In this document: in pieces, positions 52,267 to 60,939 of the stretch | Layout: every line of letters begins with the position of its first letter | Numbering within the stretch: position 1 is the stretch's first letter | Source: Liolophura sinensis | Taxonomy: Eukaryota; Mollusca; Polyplacophora; Chitonida; Chitonidae | Direction of reading: 5' to 3' | Assembly (NCBI RefSeq): GCF_032854445.1 | Contig: NC_088306.1 | Span: 27,187,764-27,251,763, forward strand | Length of the DNA stretch: 64,000 nt | Program-made: the position numbers and the translations under genes | The notes under the pieces: generated by a model | What the model saw: the letters and a program-made list of their open reading frames with translations, nothing else | Database searches by the model: none | Told to the model about the DNA's origin: nothing

Positions 52267-55200
52267 ATGTGACTGGTGTTTTATGCCATACTCAACAATG
52301 TTTCACTTATATGTATGTCTGCAGCATGATACTTCAGTGTCAGCAGCACTTAGTCAGCACGGACAGGCCCTGTTACACTGGGAACAGTTATCACCGCTGA
52401 CGTCACCACAGCAGACTACTTAATTTCCTGACTCACCACTGAGGCCTTAAGAAAAGCCTTATTAAAGCCAAAACGAAAGCCTATATTAGGCTACATCCTA
52501 AACTGCATATTAAGAAATAAAGACAAACTGCTTCATGTACCTTTTAATATGTATGGTACTTAGCTAGAAAGAGACTATCTAAATGTAACTGTCAAAATAT
52601 AAATGACAGTAAAAGTGGCTAGGGAAAAAAAAAAAACAACAAAAGAAGCTTCTATGCTTTTGTCATCAAAAGTTTGTAACCACCTGTTTGTATTCCCTGG
52701 TTCAAAGTACCTGTTCTTGTCTATTCTGATTTTGTTATTTGAGGGAATTTTACAACATACACAAATACATAATACAATTTGACGGACATGTGTGTGACAG
52801 TTACATCTATGTTGTATCTATTACTAAACTTTTTGGAAATATTCAAGCAATATTAAATCGCAGCCAGCCGGTGCATACTGTCATTCCCTTCTACTCCTTT
52901 TCTACCCTTTTCACATTTACACTGCATTAAGGCACTTTTTATTTTCTGGGCTTTCGTTGAATGCCTGAAACCAATATATATTCATCCCACAAAAAGTTTA
53001 CCCAAACCAACTAATCTAGATTCATTTCAAAGATATATTTAGCAACTGCAGGTACCCTGTAACGCTGCCAGACATATTTTACACACAACGTGTAACATTT
53101 ATGGTATATTAATTAAGTAAGAGACAGAAATTTACATGCTGCTATCCACAGAAAATACATAAAAACTGTGTGGTGGTAGAGACAAAGAGATGTGTTTGTA
53201 TAGGGATATGTCGGTGAATAGCTATATGCATGAAATTTTTACCATATATATGACCCAGAAAAATTGAAAACAAGCATCTTTAATGGTATGTTGTATTGTA
53301 AACTTTTGTAATAAAGGTGACAAGCACCATCTTGAATGGACCGAGATGACAATTTTTCAACTGCATGAGCGACAGCTGTAAATATGAAGTATAAATTCTT
53401 GGCCCAGAAAAATCTCTTCAGAGAAATAAAATAAAAGCCATCATTGAAAATATGTTTGTTGTGAGTAACCTGATCAACCCTCCTAAACAAGCATGTTGCT
53501 TTCATTATTAGAATTTGGATAAAAGTTTATCCAATTTTTTTTTTGAATGTCAATTTCTTTAAGATTCCTATCTTTTTCATGAGCAAGAAAAAGAAAGTGA
53601 AAAAAAGTTCTCTGTCTATATGTATGCTATTTTTTATTAGGATATTTTTTATGATAGGATTGGGTCACACCCGACAAAGAATTTGATATGCATGGCCTTA
53701 ATAATAAATCTTTTATAGGGGATGCCAACTATATCTTAAAAGGGAAGATGGTAAACTTTGCTAACATGTATGACTACTATATAGTATATATACATGTGCT
53801 AAACCTGGACCTAAACAATACTGAGATGTGGACTTTGCCAGAGCGACCCTGAGCTCTATGCTTGTGGACAATTCTCCTGGCCTACTTGTGCATGTCACGT
53901 TTGCAAGGGGAGGGGATTATATATTTACATTACCTGGATGTATTAATTCTGCAGATAACTGACATGCACAGGTAAAAGGTAGGTACGGCCTTCGTTAGCA
54001 GGTAACTTAACTCAGCTAAAATCCCTGCAATTCAGGTCTACAGGTAGTAAGCACTCTTCATAAATCTTAAAATTAATCCTATTTTTGAGTCTGGAGACAC
54101 TTTTCATTTGCTAATGTTCGAGATACTGACAAACTGTTGAGCTAATAGGTTATGTGCACTTAAAGTGAGTAAGGTAAGTAGTGAGTAGTCGCTGCTGGCA
54201 ATGCCATTCTCTTCTTCAAGCAAATCTCAACAGACAACAGATCATACATGGACATGTGCATATTAAATGCAGCCTACACATAGCAATTAGTTCACAGAAA
54301 CAATGACATATTTTCTTAACTTATACGACATCCTTTTTGCTGTGTAAAAGTATTTCAGCCTACTCTTATTCCTCATTTTTTTTTAACATATGAAAGAGTA
54401 ACTTTCACAGCAATTTATGCACACTTATAATTAGATTTTGAAGACAAAACTACATTGATCGGATTAGCCAGTGTCAGGGCTTCACAAGAAGTATAATTTT
54501 ATTAATTTACATAGGTATATGCCTTCAGAATATGCCTGAACACCTTGCAAACATGCGAAAAATGTTGAAGAATTACAGTAAGTCATATGGTGCAAATAAA
54601 TGTTATGAAACTCTAAAAATATCACTTGATAACTTATATAGGGGAGATTATGTACAGTTTATCGGGGGTTATATCTCTGTCATTAATACTGATATAGATA
54701 AACCATGCGGACTATGTGACAACAGTTAAACACAGTACCCCAGCAGCACTCTTTAGTACTACATGCATGTTGATCCTCAAAAGTTCCTCATTTTTGCCTG
54801 ATTCTGCAAGATCTATTCATCTGGCAAAAATTGACATAAGGGTTTGTTTGGAATGTAGGACAAGAGAAATGTGAGTTTCAATACTAAAAGTAACATTTTA
54901 TGACCTTTAACTGGTCTCTAAAAAATTGCTGTGGAGTTTTGCTGAGCAATAGAAACCATTACTGACAGTTCAAGAATATGAATCTCAGTATGGAACATGT
55001 TTTTATAGTCAACACTGCTGCTCACCTTGACACACAGGTAAAGAGCTACAGACCACACTGCTGCTCACCTTGGCACACAGGTAAAGAACTACAGACCACA
55101 CTTTGGCTCACTTTGACACACAGGTAATGAGTTACAGGCCACAGTTCTGCTCACCTTGGCACAGGTAATGAGCTACAGACCACACTGCTGCTCACCTTTA

Positions 55201-57581
55201 CAAACAAGTTGTGAGCTACAGTCCAAACTGCTGCTCACCTTAACACACAGGTAAAGAGCTACACACCACACTGCTGCACACCTTGGCACACAGGTAATGA
55301 GTTACAGACCACACTGCTGCTCACCTTGGCACACAGGTAATGAGTTACAGACCACAACGCTGCTCACCTTGACACAAAGGTAATGAGCTACACACCACAC
55401 TGCTGCTCACCTTGACAAACAGGAAATGGGCTACAGTCCAAATTGCAGACAACACTGTGGCTCACCCTGGCACACAGGTAAAGAGCTACAGACAACACTG
55501 TGGCTCATCCTGGCACACAGGTAAAGAGCTACAGACAACACTGTGGCTCATCCTGGCACACAGGTAAAGAGCTACAGACAACACTGTGGCTCACCCTGGC
55601 ACACAGGTAAAGAGCTACAGACAACACTGTGGCTCATCCTGGCACACAGGTAAAGAGCTACAGACCACACTGTGGCTCACCCTGGCACACAGGTAAAGAG
55701 CTACAGACAACACTGTGGCTCATCCTGGCACACAGGTAAAGAGCTACAGACAACACTGTGGCTCACCCTGGCACACAGGTAAAGAGCTACAGACAACACT
55801 GTGGCTCATCCTGGCACACAGGTAAAGAGCTACAGACCACACTGTGGCTCACCCTGGCACACAGGTAAAGAGCTACAGACAACACTGTGGCTCATCCTGG
55901 CACACAGGTAAAGAGCTACAGACAACACTGTGGCTCATCCTGGCACACAGGTAAAGAGCTACAGACAACACTGTGGCTCACCCTGGCACACAGGTAAAGA
56001 GCTACAGACCACACTGTGGCTCATCCTGGCACACAGGTAAAGAGCTACAGACAACACTGTGGCTCATCCTGGCACACAGGTAATGAGCTACAGACAACAC
56101 TGTGGCTCACCCTGGCACACAGGTAATGAGCTACAGACAACACTGTGGCTCACCCTGGCACACAGGTAATGAGCTACAGACAACACTGTGGCTCACCCTG
56201 GCACACAGGTAATGAGTTACAGACCACACTGTGGCTCATCCTGGCACACAGGTAATGAGCTACAGACAACACTGTGGCTCACCCTGGCACACAGGTAATG
56301 AGCTACAGACAACACTGTGGCTCACCCTGGCACACAGGTAAAGAGCTACAGACAACACTGTGGCTCACCCTGGCACACAGGTAAAGAGCTACAGACAACA
56401 CTGTGGCTCACCCTGGCACACAGGTAATGAGCTACAGTTCACACAGAATCTGCACAGGGTTCAGACTAAATATCCCATTTTCTGTTTTATTTTTCACATT
56501 TAATTATTAACATTGATTAACATACATATGAACACGCCAATTCCAGTGGAATTTTTCAGAATAGCTGATCTTTCCATAAATCTTCTTCATTTTGATCACA
56601 TCCAGTGACGTGGTCATGTTTTTATACGCATGCTTGCTAGCTTTTATGTTTGGGTTTTTACATCATACAATTTTTCAGTTGTACGATGAACCTTTTTTTA
56701 TTGGATCGCTACACATTCTGCACACAAAATGTACAAAATCTAGAAATAAATGTGTAAATATTTCTCGAGAGCAAACAATTTTCCATTTTACATCAACACT
56801 AGAAGCAGACCCCACAATGTACCTGGCCTCCTTATCCAGGAAGTTCTACACAGTACCTAAAAATGATTGAGTACACGCTGATCTTATCTTGTCCCCCAAT
56901 ATACCTGGCCAGTCAACCATTAACTCTACCCCTTATTGACATGCTGCTGCTTTGGCTGACTGGGTCGGGGTCATTCTGGTAGGGAATTGGACAGATTACA
57001 CATGTATAGGCACTAACAGGTACATGTCTGCATGCATATCTTGGATCATGTTTCTCAGCAAACAGATTCAACACAAAGAAGTGAATAATAGTCTACAATT
57101 TCTAAAAATCTGTGCATTTTTATGTTTATTGATTGCATGTAATGGTATGGAATGACAAATGGACAAAAATTAAAAAGAATTCTAAAACAATTTTACTTGC
57201 CAAAAAAGTAAAATTTGACTCCGAGACACAGGCTTTTGTTCCAAATGTGAATCTTGTCCAACACAAAAAGAGACATTCAATACTCCTCCAAAACCAACTT
57301 TTTTGTTCAAGATATCAACACCTCAAAATTCCTCCAAAACAGAAAGTTTGTTGAAGAAACAACTGATTCTGAATATTCAGGAGGCATTTCCTGGTCTAAG
57401 GCACCCATGACCTGTTCAACTGTTATGTTTTAGATGGGAAGACGGAAGGAAGAATTAGTTCTGTTTGGAAATGCTCTGACCCACCTGACCAACAGCAACA
57501 GAATTAAGCGACAGTTTGTGATAAAACTTACCATAGTTTCTTAAATCAAACCTTACCTTGGACGAGGTTTTCCAGTCTTAA
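28158..57581 (-). CDS. ICE1: Large multi-exon nuclear protein, probable little elongation complex subunit 1 (ICE1-like)
   Basis: Seventeen or eighteen exons join in consistent phase: 57557-57581, 51100-51182, 50042-50081, 49775-49849, 49501-49581, 48787-49007, 44113-47928, 43287-43353, 42371-42498, 40515-40670, 38167-38273, 37312-37343, 35633-35709, a possible 34826-34832, 34514-34642, 33670-33826, 31819-31926, 28158-28372. The product is about 1840 residues; the true N-terminus is not found. It has an N-terminal coiled coil, an acidic Ser/Pro-rich centre with basic KKRK motifs and SPLPPSP repeats, and a helical C-terminus. This layout matches ICE1, the scaffold that ties ELL to small nuclear RNA genes in Cajal bodies (human ICE1 is about 2270 residues). 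A LLSPVPSPPP-like motif after the coiled coil in human ICE1, from memory, resembles LLAPISPLAPSP here. The naming is inference; other disordered nuclear scaffolds are possible. Confidence 0.55.
29369..29466 (-). mobile_element. SINE family 1 fragment
   Basis: A TTTATTTATTGATTGATTTG tail leads into GGTGTTTTACGCTGTACTCA and CAGCATTATGGTGGGTGGAA, then stops. It is the tail half of a minus-oriented copy, inside the last intron. Confidence 0.8.
30025..30240. repeat. About three ~70-bp tandem units
   Basis: TGTACAAACC, TCACAACAATTCACACAAA, ATGCACTAAGTGTTCAAGC and CCTTTGTGATGAGGGCA recur in order. Located in the last intron. Confidence 0.8.
30405..31525. repeat. ~55-bp minisatellite, about 20 units
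   Basis: Each unit contains CATCGTGCCCGTCTAGCTGG, CCACGATGGG and a GCGGAGAGAGAGC run, then TTGACAGT. Unit length varies by a few bases through the GA run. It fills much of the last intron. Frames across it are not genes. Confidence 0.95.
31819..31926 (-). CDS. Helical C-terminal exon
   Basis: The 108 bases encode GSALGHFKSCVKQKGDVRQ, then VIRHVIHYLLTVKLNSK. Acceptor TTTTTTTGAAG, donor GTGAGTA. Phase 1 on both sides. Confidence 0.85.
32140..32349 (-). mobile_element. SINE family 1, diverged copy
   Basis: A TTTATTTATCTGATTG tail, ACTCAAGAATTTTTTCACTC, a GGTGGGAGGAAATC block and a degraded tRNA-like head (TTAGCACGCTAACC) are all recognisable. Confidence 0.75.
32365..33090. repeat. 65-bp minisatellite, about 11 units
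   Basis: Units contain GGTATGAATGCTACATG, CATGTCAGGTGAGGGACTTG and ACACACAAAATCAC, then ATTACAGACAG. Every unit carries a plus-strand CAG-GTGAGG splice-donor look-alike. It sits in the intron between exons 33670 and 31926 of the minus-strand gene. Confidence 0.95.
33670..33826 (-). CDS. C-terminal exon with an apparent 1-nt insertion
   Basis: Entering in the phase set upstream gives EFFKSFELLLVTEKWESGH and then a stop. From about 33780 onward the next frame reads VVIKIINDIFPCIGK then IVSREDFDVAQGLILPFLR and MLG, in phase with the following exon. The exon is 157 bases and 156 would restore phase, so one extra base lies between 33770 and 33796. An AAA run at 33779-33781 is the likely place. 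It may be an assembly or sequencing slip, an allele, or a real lesion. Acceptor AGTCACAG, donor GTGAGTT. Confidence 0.75.
34514..34642 (-). CDS. C-terminal exon
   Basis: The 129 bases encode ANIIEKGVWLEYSEFFPFD, then CVCSLQAQLEEFVTALPPL and NSTT. The alternative frame starting at ATG has an early stop, so phase 1 entry is required. Acceptor TTCCACAG, donor GTTTGT. Confidence 0.82.
34826..34832 (-). CDS. Candidate 7-nt microexon
   Basis: CTATGTCAG and GTAAGTG flank seven bases, CCAACCT. Seven bases turn phase 0 into phase 1, exactly what is needed to join 35633-35709 to 34514-34642. The join would read Val-Pro-Thr-Tyr-Ala-Asn. Such short matches arise by chance, so this rests on the phase argument alone. 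Confidence 0.35.
35633..35709 (-). CDS. Helical C-terminal exon
   Basis: The 77 bases encode DPSSLLVVIEYQVMHALSA and TNSKHEV. Acceptor TTTCCAG, donor GTAAGAC, ending in phase 0. The next strong exon needs phase 1 at its start, so something small is missing in between. Confidence 0.8.
35739..35935 (-). mobile_element. SINE family 1, diverged copy
   Basis: The tail (TTTATTTATTTATTTGATTG), ACTCAAGAATATTTGACTTA and GAGCTGGACTTGAACTTACA match the family. The head is degraded. It lies just upstream of exon 35633-35709. Confidence 0.8.
37312..37343 (-). CDS. 32-nt exon
   Basis: Between TTTTCAG and GTAAGTC, 32 bases read CRLYTAMCRLG across the junctions. Phase fits both neighbours exactly, which supports such a small exon. 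Confidence 0.75.
38167..38273 (-). CDS. C-terminal exon with a CDTC motif
   Basis: The 107 bases encode LDMSHVIMQSIWKEVFSCDT then CGLNGDVTVRLKTQL. Acceptor TTACAG, donor GTAAGC, ending in phase 2. Confidence 0.85.
38430..39142. repeat. 18-bp minisatellite, about 40 units
   Basis: GTCCATCCATGTGCCACT and close variants (CCGTCCACGTGCCCCT) repeat every 18 bases. The plus strand is C/T-rich and the minus strand G/A-rich. As 18 is a multiple of three, long frames stay open on both strands, none of them gene-like. It lies between exons 40515 and 38273. Confidence 0.95.
39640..40465. repeat. ~40-bp repeats passing into ~18-bp repeats
   Basis: From 39640 to about 39985 the unit has GTCATTATCTGTCCATGTG and TTGTTATGCACACATGT. 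From about 40020 to 40465 shorter units of the form ACATGTGTCATTATCTGT follow, with several GTAGGCCTACATGTGTC inserts that contain the palindrome GTAGGCCTAC. Same intron as the 18-bp array. Confidence 0.85.
40515..40670 (-). CDS. Helical C-terminal exon
   Basis: The 156 bases (52 codons, phase 0) encode TGAAFSINKMLELLPAADV, a loop, then QEDQLVRLLQAVIVFVKDR. Acceptor ATTTCAG, donor GTAAGTC. Confidence 0.85.
41080..41345. repeat. 95-bp tandem duplication, about 2.8 units
   Basis: Units share GACAAGTCACTCATAACCTT, TTCCAAATGTGCTGTACAGA and GACACAGCTGTCTGGCATG. They are nearly identical, so the duplication is recent. Intronic. Confidence 0.9.
42371..42498 (-). CDS. Helical C-terminal exon
   Basis: The 128 bases encode LVSQELEGYLRLSGADPSP, then LLQRILRGKSPEVVVRILI and QEINK. 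This is an amphipathic helical-repeat style segment. Acceptor GTTTCAG, donor GTATGC. Confidence 0.85.
42765..42905 (-). mobile_element. SINE family 1, head half
   Basis: CACGACCATCCGTAGGTTGC, GGCCGGAGAGGAAGCCAGCA and GAGCTGGACTTGAACCCACA match the family and run to a degraded tRNA-like head. The tail half is missing. Confidence 0.8.
43287..43353 (-). CDS. Small exon
   Basis: Sixty-seven bases from GTTCCAG to GTGAGTA encode VLSNANSSGMSKPQALPAD and LVK. A complete SINE lies 52 bp upstream of its acceptor. Confidence 0.75.
43405..43670 (+). mobile_element. SINE family 1, complete copy with target-site duplication
   Basis: This 266 bp element has a tRNA-like head with an A-box-like TGGCTCAGTCGGTTAGCG and a B-box-like AGTTCAAGTCC (about 43484-43494), a body, and an (AAAT)n tail. 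TTTCATCCATCTT flanks it on both sides (43392-43404 and 43671-43683), a perfect 13 bp target-site duplication that marks the exact ends. Such elements are copied by a LINE reverse transcriptase. It sits in the intron just upstream of exon 43287-43353. Confidence 0.92.
44113..47928 (-). CDS. Central giant exon: disordered, phosphosite-rich, basic motifs
   Basis: The exon is 3816 bases (1272 codons), phase 0 at both ends, with acceptor TGTTTAG and donor GTGAGC. It encodes a Ser/Glu/Asp-rich disordered chain. Visible motifs are a GLLSRKKRKRCSSEP basic patch (about 46790-46810), two related blocks RRITRSSAKAETKEWEKRM and RRVTRSLVRQTSEGWLENP (46300 and 46170), a Pro-rich block with three SPLPPSP/SPLPSSP copies including FEYLNIIPISPLPPSP (about 44960-45090), and two ERKKRKSSGG/GRKKRKSSDGE repeats at its end (44390 and 44150). 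The basic runs are probable nuclear localisation signals and the S-P pairs probable kinase sites. The open frame runs 37 codons past the donor, into the intron. Confidence 0.9.
48408..48545. repeat. ~67-bp direct duplication, two units
   Basis: CGACCCAAATTACTTTAGG through GATTCACTGTACATG occurs twice in a row with two or three differences. Intronic. Confidence 0.9.
48787..49007 (-). CDS. Acidic exon with LAPISPLAPSP motif
   Basis: This 221-base exon encodes an acidic run (SEEEEEEESV) followed by MADIFSDILRFELLAPISP and LAPSPLDSDQ. A short helix followed by a Ser-Pro-rich segment is the part most like the region after the coiled coil in human ICE1. Acceptor TGTTTAG, donor GTTAGA. Confidence 0.8.
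49501..49581 (-). CDS. Small exon
   Basis: Eighty-one bases from TTTTTCAG to GTATGG encode SSLLSKGDDPAYGQDGG and TETLLSAGE. Phase 1 on both sides, so it could be skipped without changing the frame. Confidence 0.65.
49775..49849 (-). CDS. Small exon
   Basis: Seventy-five bases from CTTTACAG to a GTAC donor encode LLPIEEHLVSNQGGIAEVW and HPTEK. Phase 1 on both sides. Confidence 0.7.
50042..50081 (-). CDS. Small exon after the coiled coil
   Basis: Forty bases between CTGTTACAG and GTAAGTC encode KKADRFYHILLRH plus one base. It is in phase with both neighbours. Confidence 0.7.
51100..51182 (-). CDS. Coiled-coil exon
   Basis: Acceptor TTTTTTGCAG and donor GTATGT bound 83 bases reading SLNQKKLKLDEAKKSNKKL then ESELARLT. 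The Lys/Glu/Leu-rich heptad pattern is a clear coiled coil, probably the end of a longer N-terminal rod. Confidence 0.75.
51865..52080. repeat. (TTGG)n-type G-rich repeat
   Basis: GGTTGGTTGG and GGTCGGTGGGTTGGTT variants run for about 200 bp on the plus strand. The overlapping Trp/Gly/Val frames are products of the repeat. Confidence 0.9.
52133..52335 (-). mobile_element. SINE fragments of both families, side by side
   Basis: 52133-52205 carries the GAATGCTTGGAGTTTAACG opening of family 2. 52237-52335 carries an (ATTT)n tail and TGGTGTTTTATGCCATACTC of family 1. Both are truncated and minus-oriented. Confidence 0.65.
52340..55004. other. Intron sequence, nothing recognised
   Basis: AT-rich, non-repetitive sequence in the intron between the candidate 25-nt exon and exon 51100-51182. 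No exon in phase with the neighbours was found on the minus strand. Confidence 0.45.
55005..56440. repeat. 43-bp minisatellite, about 33 units
   Basis: The unit is CTACAGACAACACTGTGG, CTCACCCTGGCACACAGG and TAAAGAG. The first ten units are diverged and the rest nearly identical, alternating mainly in CACCC/CATCC and TAAAG/TAATG. It lies in the intron upstream of exon 51100-51182. Confidence 0.97.
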
Positions 57582-58560
57582 CTGAAAATATTTGTGTCGG
57601 ATGAAATTTTGGGCCTAAATTATTACGCACTATATTTCTTTGGGATAAAATTTTGTTTTGGACAATATTATGTGTCTAGGGTTAACATCTGTAAATATTT
57701 TGGTGAGAAATGTTTCAAAAATGTTCTGCACTTCCTACAGCTACATGTAAAAAACCATCAAACTGAAAGCAAAATTCAGTTTTTTAATAATGTTATTTCA
57801 CCTTAAGTTTGCTTTTGCTTGATTTTAACGGATTCATCCACCACTTTTTTGTGGAGATTTTTGACAGTTATTGCACAATATTAATTTTTATACTAGCTAC
57901 CTGTATTCGTCTAGATGTATATCACAGCCTTTTATCTCCGTATGTGCTGAATATTTTCAAAAGTGAGAGCAAGATCAAGATCTGCTTTTTAATCATGTGT
58001 CCTCACTGGTGAGCAGCAAGAGTATAAAGCTTCAAGGTGCTGAGCTAGCCAGGAGTCCACCCCTCCAAAATAACCTTACCCTCCCACATTACCCAATAGT
58101 TCATGGAAGTGCACATAACTCCCAGTAGTACAGACAGAATGGTCAAACTTCAGGGTCAGTTTGACCACACTAACATCTGTTTGAGATCAAGTTCCACAGG
58201 ATCAGTTTCACATTACAGTTACACATGGCCTGTCTTCACCCTGTCTAACTACAGGATCCAATATTTCTGTAGCTGGTAAAAGCAGTCTGACCTCTGCCTG
58301 TGAAACTTCTAAGCTTGTTGTGGTTCTCCAAGCCTCCGTGAACCCACATGACTGTCATTCTACAAAGTTTACAGGTGTGCAATTTGAAAAACTTACTCCA
58401 GGTATAAATAAGTCTTAAAGGGCGCTGGAGCAGTGATTGGATGATATAACATGACAGGCAGGTATAAACCGGTGATACAGAGTGAATTTATTGACTGTTA
58501 TATTTTGTACCCAGTTCAAAAATGTCAGGATTTGGTGTCAAATGGCTTTGGTGTCACATG
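56450..58560. other. No further gene seen except the candidate 25-nt exon
   Basis: AT-rich sequence with short open frames. Those at 56592-56870 and 57594-57806 are hydrophobic or Lys/Asn/Phe-rich, as AT-rich non-coding DNA tends to be. Confidence 0.45.
57557..57581 (-). CDS. Candidate 25-nt coiled-coil exon
   Basis: A TTTCAG acceptor and a GTAAGG donor bound 25 bases that read LRLENLVQ plus one base. That base completes a Glu codon with the next exon (51182), keeping a heptad-like pattern. Phase and content both fit, but so small an exon 6.4 kb away could be chance. Earlier exons were not found. Confidence 0.4.
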
Positions 58561-58564
58561 GCTT

Positions 58565-58896
58565 TGAGTGAGTGCGTGAGTGCTTGGGGTTTAACGTCGT
58601 ACTCAACAATTTTTCAGTCATATGACGACGAAGGAATCATTAGGGTGCATGCACGTGTAATGTGCCTCCTTGTTGCAGGACGGATTTCCACCGCTCTTTT
58701 ATTTAGTGCTGCATCACTGAGACGACTTACCGAAGGTAAGTAAGCCGCCCCGCCCGAGCCATTATACTGATACGGGTCAACCAGTCGTTGCACTATCCCC
58801 TTCATGCTGAACGCCAAGCGAGGAAGTTACAACTTCCTCTTTTAAAGTCTTAGGTGTGACTCGACCAAGGATTGATCCTGGATCTACCGGTCCCGA
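58565..58896 (-). mobile_element. SINE family 2 copy
   Basis: From GAGTGAGTGCGTGAGTGCTT through ACGACTTACCGAAGGTAAGT to a tRNA-like head that is cut short (GTGTGACTCGACCAAGG). CACATGGCTTTGA occurs directly before it and again directly after, consistent with a 13 bp target-site duplication. The same motif then repeats four times after the element (58897-58955). Confidence 0.75.
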
Positions 58897-58959
58897 CACA
58901 TGGCTTTGAAGTCACATGGCTTTGATGTCACATGGCTTTGATGTCACATGACTTTTTAC

Positions 58960-59855
58960 ATAAATTTAATTACTAGAAACATAAAAAACTGACTAAGGCA
59001 AGATGGGTTCACACATCAAACCAGCTGTGACAGAGGTGAGGTTTCCTGCGATATTTACTGACAATAAATGAGGGAGGCCAGTGTTATGCCAGTCGACTGA
59101 CAAAATCTGACCAAAAGTAACAGCCAGTCAAAATACATAACGTAAATCAGCCAGTTAGAAATGAAATTTGTTGATGATGTCATTTTGCGCATCATTTGAG
59201 CCCATCTGTGTATGAATGAGAACACGTATAAATGTATGTCTGGTTGCCATGGTTATTACATTAGTATGTCTGTTATTAAGGAATGGAGAGAGGGGTCACA
59301 TTACCACTTGGGACAACACAGGGTCTCAGGTTAGGACAGAGATTAAATGAAGATCTCAAACCACAAATATACATGTAACATAACAGATTGATTAGAACGT
59401 AAAGGTTAAGGAGCATGTTGAAGACACCATGGTTTGAATCGTTTCTAAACAAACAGATGTACATTCAGAAGGATACATATAACTTGTACGCTCTGTCACA
59501 ATATGAATATAGTGTCAAAAATAATAATAATATTAATAACACATTAAAAAAAAAAAACAACAACAATAAAATATTTCTATGTTTTCACTTCTGTTTTTCA
59601 GATTAGCATCTAATGAATCTGCAACAGCTGGTATAAAATCACAGAGCAGGACCGTGAAGCTAAACATAAACCTCAGTTCCACAGCATCAGTGCAGAGATT
59701 TACACCGGGCAATAACTGGCAATTACAGGCCAGTTCAATCACAGAGATTGAAGCAACACACCAGTATTATAATTAACTGACAACCGGTTTACCTTTTAAC
59801 TGGAGTTTTGTGACAGACTCTATATGGACTTGTAATCTAATAACCCAACTGGACT
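58960..59855. other. No gene seen
   Basis: AT-rich sequence without a supported gene. The open frame at 59579-59776 has no recognisable domain. Confidence 0.45.
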
Positions 59856-59859
59856 ATAC

Positions 59860-60055
59860 TAACGCACCTGGATTTTAATTGGTAAAACACCTGGATTTGA
59901 ACTGGTAAAACAACTGCATTTTTGTAACACGCCTGGATCTGAACTGGTAAACAAATGCATTTTTGTAACACAGCTGGATTTGAACTGGTAAAACAACTGC
60001 ATTTTTGTAACACAGCTGGATTTGAACTGGTAAAACAACTCATTGTGTATCAATA
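59860..60055. repeat. ~42-bp tandem repeat, about 4-5 units
   Basis: Units share TGGATTTGAACTGGTAAAAC, AACTGCATTTTTGTAACAC and GCTGGAT. It leads directly into the next array. Confidence 0.88.
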
Positions 60056-60064
60056 AATCCTTTT

Positions 60065-60705
60065 CAGGTAGACAAAAGCAGCTGGATTCTGATCTTGCAG
60101 TGACAAAGACTGCTGAGGAAAACAAAAGCAGCTGGATTCTCATTCTGCAGTGACAAAGACTGTTGAGGACGACAAAAGCAGCTGGATCTGATCTTGCAGT
60201 GACAAAGACTGCTGAGGAAAACAAAAGCAGCTGGATTCTGATCTTGCAGTGACAAAGACTGTGGAGGACGACAAAAGCAGCTGGATTCTGATCTTGCAGT
60301 GACAAAGACTGCTGAGGAAAACAAAAGCAGCTGGATTCTGATCTTGCAGAGACAAAGACTGTGGAGGACGACAAAAGCAGCTGGATTCTGATCTTGCAGT
60401 GACAAAGACTGTTGAGGAAAACAAAAGCAGCTGGATTCTCATTCTGCAGTGACAAAGACTGTTGAGGACGACAAAAGCAGCTGGATTCTGATCTTGCAGT
60501 GACAAAGACTGTTGAGGAAAACAAAAGCAGCTGGATTCTGATCTTGCAGTGACAAAGACTGTGGAGGACGACAAAAGCAGCTGGATTCTGATCTTGCAGA
60601 GACAAAGACTGCTGAGGAAAACAAAAGCAGCTGGATTCTGATCTTGCAGAGACAAAGACTGTGAGGAAGACAAAAGCAGCTGTATTCTGATCTTGCAGTG
60701 GCAAT
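60065..60705. repeat. 50-bp tandem repeat with 100-bp higher order, about 13 units
   Basis: Units contain ACAAAAGCAGCTGGATTCTG, ATCTTGCAG and TGACAAAGACTG. Successive units alternate between GAGGAAAAC and GAGGACGAC, so the true repeat is a 100 bp dimer. No frame contains a stop on the minus strand for long distances, giving a repetitive pseudo-ORF of 281 codons. Confidence 0.95.
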
Positions 60706-60939
60706 TTCTGTGGTGGAAAACAATAACCTTATTGTAACTCCACGTATACCAAACTACACTGTAGTAACTTACAATCAAGAATCACGTCTTCATTTTGTTT
60801 TCTAGCAGATGTGTGATAATCACACCCCTTGAAGAAGGATAGGAGTGTGATCTGCACACTGAAATTCATGCTATCCACAGCCTTGATTGTAAGGAATGTG
60901 TGGTAAGCACATCTAGATTCAGCGTCAGGACAGCGTGTA

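Noticed and set aside
59859-60778. Minus-strand frames of 281 and 212 codons
   Set aside because: They are the 50-bp array read in rotating frames, repeating the same 50-residue block, with no start or domain.
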